Shown: positions 1 through 12,227 of the stretch, one piece after another
Layout: the number at the start of each line of letters is the position of its first letter
Numbering within the stretch: the stretch's first letter is position 1
DNA from: Mangifera indica
Lineage: Eukaryota; Streptophyta; Magnoliopsida; Sapindales; Anacardiaceae
NCBI RefSeq assembly: GCF_011075055.1
Contig: NW_025401159.1
Location: forward strand, 1 to 64,000
Direction: 5' to 3'
Length of the DNA: 64,000 nucleotides
Position numbers and translations under genes: made by a program
The notes under the pieces: model-generated
What the model was told of the DNA's origin: nothing
Databases searched by the model: none
Seen by the model: only the letters and a program-made list of their open reading frames with translations

Positions 1-141
1 ACTTTTGAAGAGAAAGATAAGTCCCTTGATATTGATGAGAAGACTGGCTGCAGGTTTGGCTGCCTCTTGCCATATTTTCTGGCCTTGTCTACCCAAATTT
101 TAGTCGCATTAAACATTAGTAACTATATCACTAGAAACTGA
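1..141 (+). other. open reading stretch at left edge, possible 3' end of a gene
   Basis: Frame 1 is open from the window edge to a TGA at 139-141 and begins TFEEKDKSLDIDEKTGCRF. The first 18 or so codons are polar and look protein-like, while the rest reads like random sequence. A CAG|GTTTGG donor-like site lies at about 50-56, so the true exon may end there. I do not recognise the family. It may equally be non-coding sequence. Confidence 0.15.
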
Positions 142-1179
142 TGTAAAGTCTGAGTGTGAATGCTAGTTGTTACTTCATCTATCAGTAATACCAACCTTTT
201 TTTGGGCCATATAATGTTCACTCTTAGACATGGCCATGCCGAGCCATATTCAAGATGGTCTACTATGTCCACGGACTATGTAGTGTCATGACCTATTAAA
301 GAACGGATGGTCTTGTGAACTGTGTCTACCCATGACACAGACTCAGGTATGACTCAAAGTCTCTTAAACCATGTCTTTGTGGGCTTTGGCATATCAGTTT
401 GTAATGTTATATATTGTGTGCGAGCCATACCAGACTAGTATGCAGGCTGGATCCTAAGATCCTTTGCCGATCCCCGCAGATTTGTAAATCGTGTCTGGCG
501 TGGGCTGTACTTTTTCAATGGGATTGGTTCAGCCCTTGAACATATCTTTTCTGAATTGTCATGAATTTTGTCTGCTAATAGATATAGTCAAATATAATTT
601 AAAACCAAACCACTTGTCATGCTGGCATATTGCCATGAATAAGCATGTCAATGGACGACTTGAAGAAGGTGGGATGGGTCACATCTTGAAAGACAAACTC
701 ACTTACCCACAGTTGCATCACAGACAAAGCTGATGGCTGCCCTGCCCTGCCCACGAAAAGAGGAAAATACAAATGAGTGATGTGACGTACGAACATGTTC
801 ATGTCTACTTCCTCAAATAAAGTCCCTGAGAGGCATTTTCCCCTTGTACTGAAATTGAATCGGTGATGTTCTCACTGTATCTGTAGTTGTACGTTACATC
901 ACATGCTTTCTCTAAATGTCCCTTACCTTACCAGTCTATTTCAGTCCTTGATACTTTCTCTAAACTTTATTGAGTGTTAAAAGTTTGTCTAATAAATCCG
1001 AGTTGGAACCATTAAAATCAAATCTGTTTTGCACTCATTAAGTTACTCACCTGATTCAAATTTATCTAAGTTCAGTTAGATTTCTCAAGTCTTTTTATAA
1101 TATTATTATTAATTTTTAATATAAGATATGGTCATTATGCAATATATATTTGTAATTTAATTTTTCAACTTAAAGAGTA
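142..1179. other. intergenic, no gene seen
   Basis: Both strands hold only short open frames without family resemblance. The first 800 bases are less AT-rich than what follows and could be untranslated or intronic sequence of a neighbour to the left. No repeat with clear ends was found. Confidence 0.5.
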
Positions 1180-1187
1180 AATGTAGT

Positions 1188-1647
1188 TAGGGTAGATACG
1201 AATCAAATCGAATCCAAACACTCTTTGGTTCGACTTCAACTAAATTGAAAAATAATTCAATTCGAATTCGTCAAATTTAATATTAAAGGTGGTTCAAGTT
1301 TGATTTGAATAAAAATAATTTGATTCAAATTTATGACTTAAGTTCTAGCTCAGATATGTGCCTTAAATTCGTAGTTTGAATTTGTGGTTTATTGACAAAA
1401 TAACATTGTTTAACAATTATTTAACATAATTCTAATTAAATCACAAACCAAATTTAAACTGAATCGAATAATTTATTATCTGACTCATAAGTCAAATCAA
1501 ATCAAATTTTTTATAATTTAAATTATATTCAATTTTAAAATAAATAAAATATTTTAATTCAAACTTAATTCATATTTAAAATAAATAAATTTAAATTAAA
1601 CCAAACCCTTTTTTTTATCCAAATCAATTCAGTTCAGATTAACCTTA
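1188..1647. mobile_element. hAT-like MITE with 8-bp target duplication
   Basis: A 460-bp AT-rich segment is flanked by identical 8-bp copies of AATGTAGT at 1180-1187 and 1648-1655. Its ends are imperfect inverted repeats: the left starts TAGGGTAGATACGAAT and the right, read on the minus strand, starts TAAGGTTAATCTGAAC. An 8-bp duplication and TAGGG-type termini fit non-autonomous hAT elements. It has no coding capacity. Length and ends are read directly; the superfamily is inferred. Confidence 0.6.
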
Positions 1648-1680
1648 AATGTAGTTTTGGTTCTTCATAGACGACAGAAG

Positions 1681-1971
1681 TTGAGTTGGATTCGAATCGA
1701 TCTAAGCTCGAACTCGATTCGGTTCATATATAACTGGCTTGAGCTCGGCTAAGGTCAGCTTGTTTCGGGTTTGAATTCTGTTCGATTCATTTTTCGTTAT
1801 TAAAACGATATTGTTTTAATATATATTGATCAAAATGATGTCATTTTGTATCAAAAATTTTAATTTGAAAATCTGACGAGAAGCTCAAACTTGACCAAAT
1901 TTGGTTAAGATCGGCTCGTTTTGGATTTAATCGAGCTAAGCTCTAATTAATTCAATTCGAATCTACTCCTA
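1681..1971. mobile_element. second hAT-like MITE, 8-bp target duplication
   Basis: A 291-bp segment is flanked by GACAGAAG at 1673-1680 and 1972-1979. Inner parts of its termini form an inverted repeat (GATTCGAAT at the left; the same 9-mer on the minus strand at the right, followed by AAGCTCGA-type sequence). It contains direct runs of the CTCGA/GAGCTCGG sort common in plant hAT MITEs, and two short palindrome-like blocks (AAAACGATATTGTTTT near 1801-1817 and AAAATGATGTCATTTT near 1833-1849). It lies only 17 bases beyond the target duplication of the previous element. Confidence 0.55.
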
Positions 1972-1979
1972 GACAGAAG

Positions 1980-2451
1980 AAATTACAAGCAAGGGTCCAC
2001 AAATGGTACAGGCTACAGCTAATCTTTGATTTTGGACCCACGTTCAGCTTTTCATAGGAAACTGCAAAATATGTTGCCTTTTGAAATTATAAAAATACGG
2101 CTGATAGTCTTACTACCTAAGAATGAAATATCAATATCGTTATTACTTTCTTGTAAAATATATATATATTTAAAAAACATTATTCAACTTTAAAATCCTT
2201 TCTAAAAGCAAAACAAGGAGGAGAATCTGAATCACGTTCTTCAAATTGTAACGTGTGGGGTTTATGTTAGTTAAAATATCTTTATCGATCAATAATGTAA
2301 TGTTAATAATAATAATCAATGCATAATTACAACCCTAATTTGTTTTCCTCTCTAATTAACGCGCCCATAATTGTGTCTCAATTATTATTTATTTATATAT
2401 TACTCTCATCTCATACCCTTCAGAGTCCCCCTGTTTCTCACACGCTCTTCA
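1980..2451. promoter_or_regulatory. upstream region and presumed promoter of the aspartyl protease gene
   Basis: About 470 AT-rich bases separate the MITE pair from the protease ATG. TATA-like stretches occur at about 2157-2170 and 2383-2400; the second is roughly 55 bases from the ATG. No firm transcription start can be placed. Confidence 0.3.
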
Positions 2452-3930
2452 ATGGAAGGAAATGCTGAAAAAATCCTTCTCTTTTCCTTCTTCACCATTT
2501 TCTTCTCCTCCACCGTCACCTCCACCTCAAACTATCTACAGTCACAAACCCTAGTTCTCAGCTCCCTCCCTAACCCATCCACTTTCTCATGGACCCAATC
2601 CGACTCCCAGACTAACATAAATGAACTGACTGACTCTAATGGGGAATCCTCCATCTTCCTGGACTTACACCACGTTGATAATCTAGTTTCAATCACCCAA
2701 AACCTAGATTCTTTATCATTAAATGAAACTCAAACCTCTGAGAGTCTCTTTAATCTTCGCCTCCGACGCGACTCCTTGCGTGTCAAAACCTTGAACAGCA
2801 TCATTGAATCTGCCGCACTTAATGGTTCTGGTGCGCGTGGGAGCGGAGCTTTCAGCAGCTCCATCATATCGGGACTTGCACAGGGCAGCGGCGAGTACTT
2901 CACGCGCATCGGAGTCGGCACACCTCCCAAGTATGTTTACATGGTTCTAGACACAGGGAGTGATGTTCTTTGGCTCCAGTGCGCCCCATGTAGAAATTGT
3001 TATTCTCAAACCGACCCAATATTTGAACCACTTAAGTCCCGCTCATATTCTAAAGTACCTTGTGGTTCCCCCATCTGCCGTCGCCTCGAATCTTCCGGTT
3101 GTTCCACCAAAACGCACACGTGTCTCTACCAGGTGTCTTACGGTGACGGTTCTTTCACGGTTGGTGAGTTCTCCACAGAAACGCTGACGTTTCGCGGGAG
3201 CAAAGTTGGAAAAGTGGCTCTAGGTTGTGGACACGACAATGAAGGTCTTTTTGTTGGTGCCGGAGGTTTAATGGGACTCGGTCGTGGGACGCTATCTTTT
3301 CCTGCTCAAACTGGTCGCCAGTTCAACGGAAAATTTTCATACTGTTTGGTTGATCGCTCAACTTCTTCGAAGCCTTCCTCTATGGTTTTCGGCAATGCGG
3401 CTGTTTCACGAACCGCCCGCTTCACTCCTTTAGTCACAAACCCCATGCTTGATACTTTTTACTATGTTGAACTCCTCGGGATTAGTGTTGGCGGTGCCCG
3501 TGTCCCTGGCATAGTCCCTTCTCTATTCAAACTCGACGAAACTGGTAATGGCGGAGTCATCATTGATTCGGGCACGTCAGTGACCCGTTTGACTCAGCCG
3601 GCATACATCAGACTTCGTGATGCTTTCCGAGTCGGAGCGTCGGGCTTAAAGCGTGGAGCGGACTTTTCGTTGTTCGATACGTGTTTCGATTTGTCGGGAA
3701 TGAAGGAAGTAAAAGTGCCCACAGTGGTGTTGCATTTTAGAGGCGCTGACATGTCACTGCCGGCTACTAATTATCTGATTCCGGTGGATTCTTCTGGGAC
3801 TTTTTGCTTTGCCTTTGCCGGAACCATGAATAAGCTCTCAATCATAGGGAATATCCAACAACAGGGATTCCGGGTTGTCTATGATTTGGCGGGTTCAAGG
3901 GTCGGGTTTGCACCACGTGGCTGTGCTTGA
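2452..3930 (+). CDS. nepenthesin-type (A1) aspartyl protease, secreted, intronless
   Basis: Predicted 492-residue pepsin-family (A1) protease, an endopeptidase of the secretory pathway or apoplast. I start at ATG 2452 because it opens a hydrophobic signal peptide (residues 8-25, KILLFSFFTIFFSS). The frame extends 27 codons upstream but offers only a TTG there. A long propeptide precedes the mature domain, which begins near the GSGEYFTRIGVGTPPKYVY segment. The two catalytic aspartates are visible in VLDTGSDVLWLQC (Asp167) and IIDSGTSVTRL (Asp372); the flap motif is VSYGDGSFTVGEF. The cysteine-rich insert after the first active site (LQCAPCRNCYSQTDPIFEP) is typical of plant nepenthesin-like enzymes. 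It resembles Arabidopsis At3g61820/At1g01300 and the ASPG1 group. The gene is complete and uninterrupted. The substrate is unknown. Confidence 0.93.
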   Translation: MEGNAEKILLFSFFTIFFSSTVTSTSNYLQSQTLVLSSLPNPSTFSWTQSDSQTNINELTDSNGESSIFLDLHHVDNLVSITQNLDSLSLNETQTSESLFNLRLRRDSLRVKTLNSIIESAALNGSGARGSGAFSSSIISGLAQGSGEYFTRIGVGTPPKYVYMVLDTGSDVLWLQCAPCRNCYSQTDPIFEPLKSRSYSKVPCGSPICRRLESSGCSTKTHTCLYQVSYGDGSFTVGEFSTETLTFRGSKVGKVALGCGHDNEGLFVGAGGLMGLGRGTLSFPAQTGRQFNGKFSYCLVDRSTSSKPSSMVFGNAAVSRTARFTPLVTNPMLDTFYYVELLGISVGGARVPGIVPSLFKLDETGNGGVIIDSGTSVTRLTQPAYIRLRDAFRVGASGLKRGADFSLFDTCFDLSGMKEVKVPTVVLHFRGADMSLPATNYLIPVDSSGTFCFAFAGTMNKLSIIGNIQQQGFRVVYDLAGSRVGFAPRGCA

Positions 3931-5664
3931 GTTTCCATGCGCGTGGGTGTAGCTGTAAGGGAAAATTCCCTTTCCTTGTGTGTGTGTGTTTTTTTTTCTT
4001 TTAATTTTCCGAAGATGATAAAGGAATCTTTCCTGGATATGAATCGGAAAATGGTGATGGATAAAAACTCAGAACACAGAGTCGGTGAAGTAGGATTTTA
4101 ATTCAGGAGTTTGGTTATTTAAAATTTATGAATCTGCTTGAAGCTCTAATACATCATTAATATGGATAATAATACTAGTTAAATCAATCCATTTCTTTAT
4201 CTCAATTACTTAGAGTTGTGTGAAGGTAGTTAATTTCCCTACATTTATGAGAAACATGAATGTTTTTGGTAATGGGTAATAATACCAAAGAATCCCAATT
4301 CGATCCATTTGCATAAACTGCCAGCTCTACCGGCATATTTGTCCATTAGCACATGGCGCCAGCGGCAAGTCAAAAAAGTTGGGCACCAAAACATCACCTT
4401 TACAAGTTGGAGTTGGCTGTAGTTGGTGAAGTAAAACATAACAGAAGTCAATATCAACATAACACCGGCCCTATAATGCCCTTTAAATGATACTAACACT
4501 AATAATGCCTGTAGAATATATATATATACACACACAAATTGAACATTCGCATGTGAAGTCGGCCCATGATTTGAATCATTGCCTTTATCATCGCATTTGA
4601 AAACCTTGTCATGAAAAAAGAAATCTTCTGAGAGTTTCATTTATATATTTGTACTCACATGGCAGATTATTCTTCTCTTATAGATATAGTCAATGCGCAA
4701 ACATTCAAAGATCAGCAACAGGAATCCCCTAGCATTGTGCTTGAGAAAAGTCACAGACCAACAAAAGTCATGGAAAAAGGCTAACTACTCATTTAATAAA
4801 TCTAGCTCTAGTTGACCAAATATTCATACACAAGAAGATTGAAGCCTACATCCAATCACGAGCTAAGATCATAATTTTCCATTTGTGAATATTATGTTTG
4901 TCTCTGAGTGAAAAAAGACACTTTTTGCACTTTTACTTTGATTATAAATCAGGGAAATGTAGTAATAAGCATCAGATCTCTGGCAAATGTCAGACCGAAA
5001 CAAACTATCTATACCCAAAAATAAATTGCAAGCACTACTTGATGAAGATTGTCTATAAAGATGATTATTTAAAAAATCATTTGTCAAAAATCTGTCATTC
5101 TGTCTTTATTTATAAAATTACCTTCAAGGTGGGTTGTCAATCTCTTCATTATTCCTCAAATTTGATCATCTATCTTCATCGGATTCCTACTTCAAGCCAA
5201 ATCAACACAATTAAAAATAAATAAGTTTTCGGGGAGATGGAGATGAAACAAGGAGTTTGAAAAAGAAAGAGGTATGAGGGCGCTCATGTAAACGATATTA
5301 AAAATATTTCCTAAAATATTTTACATACAATAAGATAATCTATTAACAAGATGAGATGTTATTTGAAGAAGAAACAACTTGACCTGCTAAAATATTTTGG
5401 GTTACTAGTAACCAGTAAGTCTATAATTCTCTCTCAGCAACTATGAGAAATCTTTGTCCATACAACTTTAATCATATAAGAAAGCTAATTAAAGAACGTT
5501 CTATACAACAGGAATCTACCTGCAACAACTAAATTCCCAACTCCTTTGATAGCATATGAAATTATTTGCGAGATCACTCTCTTGATACAGCTGAAACTTT
5601 TTATTAATCAGCTGTGACACAGTGCTAATCCTGAAGGTCAATCAGCTGGCACTTAAACATCTAT
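3931..5664. other. spacer between convergent protease and UVSSA genes
   Basis: The two genes converge here, so both 3' untranslated regions fall in this interval. A short TA/CA dinucleotide run sits at about 4516-4537. The longest open frames (131 and 108 codons) are AT-rich and match no family I know. No element with clear ends was found. Confidence 0.5.
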
Positions 5665-7910
5665 TTACCACTGATTTGGAAAGGCTTCTCGGTAATTTGC
5701 ATCCTCCCCAATCGTCAGCTGTCTCATTGTTGAATCCCTTGCTCGGCTATTCAAAAGTCTCTGAGCTAGCCTATCTTTTGCTGTTTCTTTTTTACGCAAC
5801 ATGGATGCAAGAGTTGGCTTCTTATTTCTGGTCAGTGGTTTCTTCCCATTGCCAATCTCCATTTCTTCTCCAACAGATTCAGATCTTGAAGTTGAAGCCA
5901 ATGCAGCATCCCGTAAAACTGCTTCATTGTGTTCTCGAACTTTAGCAAGTTTTGCACGACTCAGCAATTGTTTGTTAATTTTCCTCTTCCTTGCTTCTTC
6001 TTTATCTCTATCCCGGATATTCTTTACAGCTTGTTTTGCCAATTGATCCGTTAAATCAGAAGTCATCTCATCTACTAATGAGTTTGTCTTAGTGGGTGTA
6101 CCTAATGAAGAGATCTGATTTGTCTTAGCAGAAGCCTCATCCATTGAAGATCTCTGATTGATTGGATTTCCTTCATCATCTCGGGCTATTATGGGTCCAT
6201 GAAATGGACAAACTTCCAAATCTCTTCTCTGACAAAGGCCACCTTTCTTTAAAGGAGCACGGCATGGTTGAACTTCTACTGGTTCTTCTTTGTAACGAGA
6301 CACCTGAAGGTTAAGTTCTGCTATCTTCTCAGCTGGGATGACTGCATCAAATTCTACCCTACCCCAGTGATTTTCAACCTCCAAGCCCCTCTGGTTAGCC
6401 AAGACATCCCTGTCCAAACCCCAATAATTCAAAAATGACCCCCACTCATCACTGGGGCTTCAGTCAAAAGCTTACTCCTAAGTGATGTTGAATCAACTTT
6501 GCCGCTTTCATGACTCAGTGTGCCATTCCCTTCAACCTTTTCATTACTGCCTTTGGGATCCTTGTCTCTGACCTCATGAGAGGTTGATGCAATGGCAAGA
6601 TTATTATTTTGTTTAGTTGGTGTGCTAGTTTTCCTATCGTCAATTGATCCAACCTTACCCTCTTCCCAAAAATCTTCTTCTTCCTCGTCTTTTAGCGGTT
6701 TCACATTGTTTGCAAGAGAACAACCAGATTCTTCACATTTCTTCTTCACTGATAGTAGACAACTTCGTATATCAATGAATTCCTTTAGCATGGAATCTCT
6801 AAACCTACTGTCTGGCACTTCCACCCTTATAAGAACAGACATCCATTCTTGAGCTGAGATGAGATGCTTGGACACTAAAAGCTTGTACAACTCCCTCAAT
6901 GCATCACAAACTACCTTATTGTCATTATTCTCATGCACCTTTTCCCCTTCTTTTAACGAATCAAAACGGATCTGCCTCAGTTCAGAAGAATGGATCTCCT
7001 CCATATCTTCATCTAAGGGAGCAAGTAACACTTTTTCCTCTTTAGCACAGAGAATGTCTAAGCACTCTCCAATCTCATCCATGGTTGACTGTATTTCTTC
7101 CTTTATAGAAGAAAAATTTTGCTGCAGCATTCCAAACTTATTGCGTAAAATTTCTTTTGTCCTCATCTCCCTTTCCCTTCTCTCCTGCTGAATCCGAGCT
7201 GCATTTGCTTGTAAATTAGGAAACTGAAACCTCAGAGAGTTTTTAAGGTAGTCATAGCCCAATCTAATCTGTCTATAGTGAACTCCAAATGAAGCATTCC
7301 ATTTTTCCAAGAATTCAATGGCCTTTGAACGCAAACTGGACGCAATAGCTGGAGGAGCAGGAAGTGGTAGATTTCTTCTGAATCCAACACTTAAACTCAA
7401 TAATTGATCCATGTTCTCAACAACAAGGGCCCTAAAGAGCTTTGATCGCATGAAAAGCTCATCAATTATCAGAAGTGTGAGATATCGAACCTGCAAAACC
7501 AATCACAAACCAAAAAATTCTTACCTCCTATTTTACCCCTCCTTATCAAATAAAACCAAATTTAAATATTCAAATTTTCCAAGAAAAAAACATGATATTT
7601 AAAATTCAATGCAAAGAAGAACAAACGTCTATGCTACTAATTACAGAAAAAGACGAGATTGAATTCAAACTATAACAAATAAGCAAATAATAGAAGAACC
7701 AATAAAGTAGAATTAAACAATACATATAAAGACCTGAGAGTGGTCGCGTTTCATGAGGTCCATGAGTGTTTGGGCGGCGAGTCGGAGCTCGGAATCGGAA
7801 TACCGAACCACAGATTTGATGGCTTGGAGGAGACGTGGGTCCACCTCTCTTGCTGTTGAGTTTGTAGCCTTATCTATCAACGCCCTAACCTTCCCTCCCT
7901 CCTCTTTCAT
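5665..7910 (-). CDS. UVSSA: UV-stimulated scaffold protein A homolog (UVSSA), one frame break
   Basis: Counterpart of Arabidopsis At3g61800. UVSSA recruits factors to RNA polymerase II stalled at DNA lesions during transcription-coupled repair. Two exons: 7910-7734 (59 codons, start MKEEGGKVRALIDKATNS) and 7490-5665. The ATG at 7910 is chosen because the slightly longer frame starts with TTG. The N-terminal half is a helical ENTH/VHS-like domain (SVVRYSDSELRLAAQTLMDL...). The C-terminal DUF2043 region shows LANQRGLEVENHWGRV and a cysteine/histidine cluster in CRAPLKKGGLCQRRDL and CPFHGPIIARDDEG. It ends YREAFPNQW, about 667 residues if the frame is continuous. Between 6450 and 6440 the frame is lost: EAPV and the conserved EWGSFLNYWG segment are one base out of register. 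This is either an assembly error or a disabled copy. Confidence 0.88.
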
Positions 7911-9670
7911 ATTCAATTACAAATTACAATCGATCTAACAAAGGAAACGTATTTATCATTCGAGTTTATTTTCAAAATCCCTAGTGCCGGTTGATGCGCG
8001 CAAAGCTGTTATTACTATCGACTTACCAACTAACCCCCAAAGTTGTAATAATTCACAACCACTTCTTGAAACCCCGATACCGTCCCAACTCCATAGACAA
8101 AAGGGTGATTTGGCCTTTTCATTCGTTCTTTGTCACTTTTTTGTTTTTTTAATTTCTCCTCATTTTCTTCGATTTCCCAACCATTTTTCCCTCCTAACAC
8201 ATTTATTTTTTCCACATCCTCTTCTGGTCTTCCAACTGAACTGGACAGTTTTGAAGCCCGAAAATTCAGCTTAAAAAAAAATCTAATTGAAATAAAATTA
8301 GGTCTAAATTACTCTTTTATTTACAATAAGTTAATTAGTAACAATTACAAAGAATGTTTTGTTAGAGAATATAAAAAAAAAATAAAAATTGAAGAGAATC
8401 AAGAGAACATTGATTTTTGTTTAGAGAATGATAATAAAGTCAAAAGGATGTAAAGAAAAAGATCCTTATACCTATCCTTCATATTGGTTTTTATGCTCAA
8501 GTGATCCAATTTCATGTGGTGCTTGGAGGCTTTTTTCTAGTCAATACGTCCAATTAATTAAAGAAATATGCGAATTGTCAAATCAACACACATTAAAGAT
8601 ATCTGGGTGGAGTGTCACCATTTTATGTTTAACACAATGCATGTTTCTAACCAATTCAATTAATTTGCATTTAATATACAGTTGCAACAATACTACTATC
8701 TTGCATCAAATATAATATAATCTATTTGATCATCAAGATAATGATTATATTTGTTTGTTTATTTATTTCGAGAATTTAAGCGTTTTAATTAATAATAGAT
8801 GCACGATTATGATTTATTAATTAAAATTTTCATATATGTATTTCTCGTCACATAGAGGAAGGAACTCACATATTCACTTACGTGAGCATATATATTTAGA
8901 CAACGTGAATTATTTTCATGACCTTGAATTGAGTTGTCTACATGTTCTATGTTGTGTGTCATGCTCACTAGATACCATGTGGCCGCTAAGCATTGTCCAA
9001 GTATGAGTATTAAAGGGTAAGGTTTCTGAACACAAAAATATTCTTAATTTTCTTTTTTAGTTACACAGTCTATTATTTTTTAATCATTTTAACTTGACAA
9101 TGCTCTCTTATGAATTCTTATAAAATTATATATGAACTATTGAGGTAAATAAGTTTCGCATCTATACTCTTTTGCTTGAATATTCTCCCTTATTGCTATT
9201 TGGACAAATCCCATAAGGGATATAATTTAAGTTTGTGTACTTTGTTTTGGTTTTTTTGTTAAACTCATATGATACCACCGGCTAAAAATACAAGTTGTGG
9301 ATTTGATGGAATAAATGCAAGTGCAAAAGTAACAAACCTTGAGAGTTTTATACAAGTAGAAGAAATAAATAATGTAAGGTCAGGTGCTATCAAATTTTCA
9401 AATCGTTTCCCCAGTAACCAGCAAAAAATAAGAAGTTTTCCACTCTTACTACGCACAAAAGAAGTTGACTGGAAATGACCCTCCTGGTAAACAATAATCC
9501 AACCATTTAATCCTTTCTCTACCATACACAAGATAAGGCTTGTCTCTTGAAAATTGAACCAAATGCACTTTGGCACAGCTTGGCCTGTCAGCCATGCTTG
9601 CCAATCAAAATTTGATTTCATCACGAACTTGATAAAACAGATTTTTGAAAGAATACTGCTTGAACATTGA
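7911..9670. other. spacer upstream of UVSSA and downstream of the b561 gene
   Basis: The left part should carry the UVSSA promoter (transcribed leftward), and the right 400 bases the 3' untranslated region of the cytochrome b561 gene. AT-rich throughout. A 119-codon minus-strand frame at 9265-9624 and a 95-codon plus frame at 8428-8715 match nothing recognisable and look like chance. Confidence 0.5.
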
Positions 9671-11220
9671 TCATTGCATTGGATTCATCTGGAATGTTGA
9701 TGCTGTGGCCTTCTTATCCGAACTTTTCATCCACGATAATGCTTCTAAAACCATAACTGCTAGTAGAATTATAGCAAGGAGGAATCCATACCCTACCTTC
9801 CATTCATTCCCTGCATATCCTATTTGAATTCCCAACACTATGTTTATAGCTCCAAAGAAGAGCGCAATCCTGCCAAACCCGCTGTGGTACCAATTCCAGT
9901 ACCTGCGAATCTTTGATTCCTTTTTCGGTCGTAGAAAGAATGCCAATATCTGAAATAAAGGATGGACTACAATTAGGTTTCATTCAATATGTTGGAAAAC
10001 TCAAAAAGTCATCTGGGTTGAACTGTTTGAGTAAAATACAAATAGAATCAGGTGATAGGGTCAAACCTGAAGAATGCTAAGCACAAGAATAAAGATTCCT
10101 ATGCCTCTGTGTGCATCAATGTTAGTATTCTTGACATTCAGTTTATCATAAAGTTGAATTCCAAGAAGCACTGTAGCAATCCCAATAACAAATCCCAAAA
10201 GCTGAATAATGGCATGAAGATAATACCACAGTGGATCTTTATGCTTGAAATACCTAGGAACAATTGCCCCTACAGGCAGGATTAAACCCCATCCAATGAC
10301 ACCTAATACTCCATGATTCTTCTTCTCTCTGGAACTCACTTGCAGAACCGATGAGGAGCCTGTAAGAAACAAAGAGTGGATTCTTATTAGTCTATTGTAT
10401 CCAAGAAGAACATGAGAAATATCAGGTAGAACGACAAACCTCCAGAGAAATCGAACATAATGGTTCTTCTGTCATCATGATGGGATAGGTGAAAGTGGTG
10501 GGGATATCTTGTACCAAAAGCCAAAATAATTGGTTGGCGACCAATCCTGTGATCAAACTTCAGTTGAAATGCTAAATAAATCATGGCTCCATGAATTGCC
10601 ACAACAGGAGGCACATTTGCAAGGGGCAATTCGCCTTTGTCAGCAATGACTTGGGATTGACGGGTACCCTGCAAGTAAAATTGCTTGATTCTTGGCTGAC
10701 CTTTCTTATTAAACCATCCCACCATGGCGCTGGAGCCAGCCATCATTCCATCTTTTGAAAAGCCTATGCCCACCCATCCTGTGGTATATATTGCTGATAA
10801 TATAATGGTCATAACATGATCTTCTCTTTGCAAATACTGCCACAATAATAGTTCATGAATGTTAAATCCAATATGTGTATGCGTAAAATGATGAATGGTT
10901 AAAAACATCAAACTCACCCTCAAAATGAAAGTATTCCAGATAGGCTTGCAGACCAAGTGGGATACATTACCATATGGGGGAGGAAGAAAAGTTTGTAACT
11001 CTGTGTTACAAAGCTGTGATACTTCAACTCCACCATTACCGCCGGTATGATCATCCTTACTTTGAGGTGATACACCTGCATTGGCTTCACTACTGTTGGT
11101 TGCTGCTGCAGCATCTTCATCACCAGCCAATGCAAAAATCTTTGGTTCCAAGATTATGCTGAAAACATATATCCCAACAAGAATCTTGGAAACTTGAGCC
11201 AAGAATCTTGAATTTGCCAT
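9671..11220 (-). CDS. cytochrome b561 and DOMON domain-containing protein
   Basis: Predicted 423-residue membrane redox protein (CYBDOM family), thought to pass electrons across a membrane, with ascorbate as usual donor. Exons: 11220-10918, 10836-10440, 10359-10067, 9949-9671; all phases agree. A hydrophobic N-terminal segment (residues 13-32) is followed by the DOMON domain (about 70-210; TTGWVGIGFSKDGMMAGSSA is characteristic), then a b561 core of several transmembrane helices. Four histidines that fit the two haem ligand pairs are His249 (KKNHGVLG), His282 (YYLHAIIQ), His317 (DAHRGIG) and His353 (NWYHSGFG). The closest recalled protein is Arabidopsis At3g61750. Intact, no frame break. The donor/acceptor pair and membrane are inferred from the family. 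Confidence 0.93.
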
Positions 11221-12227
11221 TTGGGTCTATGTTCCTAACATGTGGCCATGGCAAGATGAACATGACCAAGTAAAGAAATTGTGAAAGTGAAGGGAATGAG
11301 TTGGTTAAGATGTTTCAGTTTCTTGAAACTGAAGGCTCCATTATGGTGGTTGGTGAGGTGACCGTGGTTGTGCTGCCTGGTAATTATCACTCCCGTCAAA
11401 TCTTGCCAACTCATTGCGAAAGAACCAATTTTTATCTGCCATTCAAATTTCTCCTGAAACATTACGAAATGGGCTGGATGGAATGATAGTGATGTTGGTT
11501 GGGGAAAGGTCAAAACTCTAATTTGATAACCTTATAAACGAAGCAATTAGGTACTAAACTCACATCCTGGGGAGAACACGAGAGGGTTGCTTTGCCTGAA
11601 ATTATGCTTAATTGTGTTAAGTTTGGACTTACATCTTCTAATAAGATCACAAAATGAAAATTGAATCTCTTTGCCCATATTGAGTTAATTGTGGACAACC
11701 ACCCAACAAATCCTGTTAAGCTTATTTTATTTGATTCACAGTGTTGGATGGTAAAGCCCAACTAACACAGAGACTTCATCCACATATAATTGATGTAATT
11801 TTATGTCGGACATAGACTTGTTTTGCTTTGCAAGTTAACATAAAGCTTTTGCTTTGACAGCTAAACCACAAAAACATATTAAATAAACAAATAGATCCTT
11901 AAATTATCAGCTTTTGTTCATATGAACAGACCCCATATATTTTCAGCCAAAGTAATTAAATCTGTAGGAATTAATGATTCAATATTGAAAAGGGAAAAAG
12001 AACCTGAATTTTTGGCATTCAACTCCAGAGTTTTCCATGTAGGCACAACACTGGTAGTAAAATAACTAGGAACCTGTGTTTTAAGATCAACCCACTCCAT
12101 GAATTCATGGAATGTCCCAGTAGAATGTTTTATCTTCAAGCTTTTTTGCGAGATTATCACTGGAAGAAGCCTGATCTTTTCTTGATTCAGAACAATTTGG
12201 AAGTGCCATGTTTACTCTGCCGCCAAA
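11221..12227. other. spacer upstream of the b561 gene, remains of pseudogene 3' flank
   Basis: Contains the presumed promoter and 5' leader of the leftward b561 gene. The short minus-strand frames at 11510-11761 and 11918-12160 match no family I know. In Arabidopsis the dynamin-like DL1B gene lies beside the b561 gene (from memory), but no dynamin-like sequence is visible here. Confidence 0.4.

Noticed and set aside
2371..2451. Upstream extension of the protease frame
   Set aside because: Begins with TTG and would place a non-signal stretch before the signal peptide; ATG 2452 is the better start.
4245..4640. 131-codon minus-strand frame
   Set aside because: AT-rich sequence between convergent genes, with a microsatellite in the middle and no family resemblance.
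7911..7916. Two-codon upstream extension of UVSSA
   Set aside because: The first codon is TTG; the ATG at 7910-7908 is the natural start.
9265..9624. 119-codon minus-strand frame
   Set aside because: Lies just downstream of the b561 stop codon and reads as 3' untranslated sequence; no motif.
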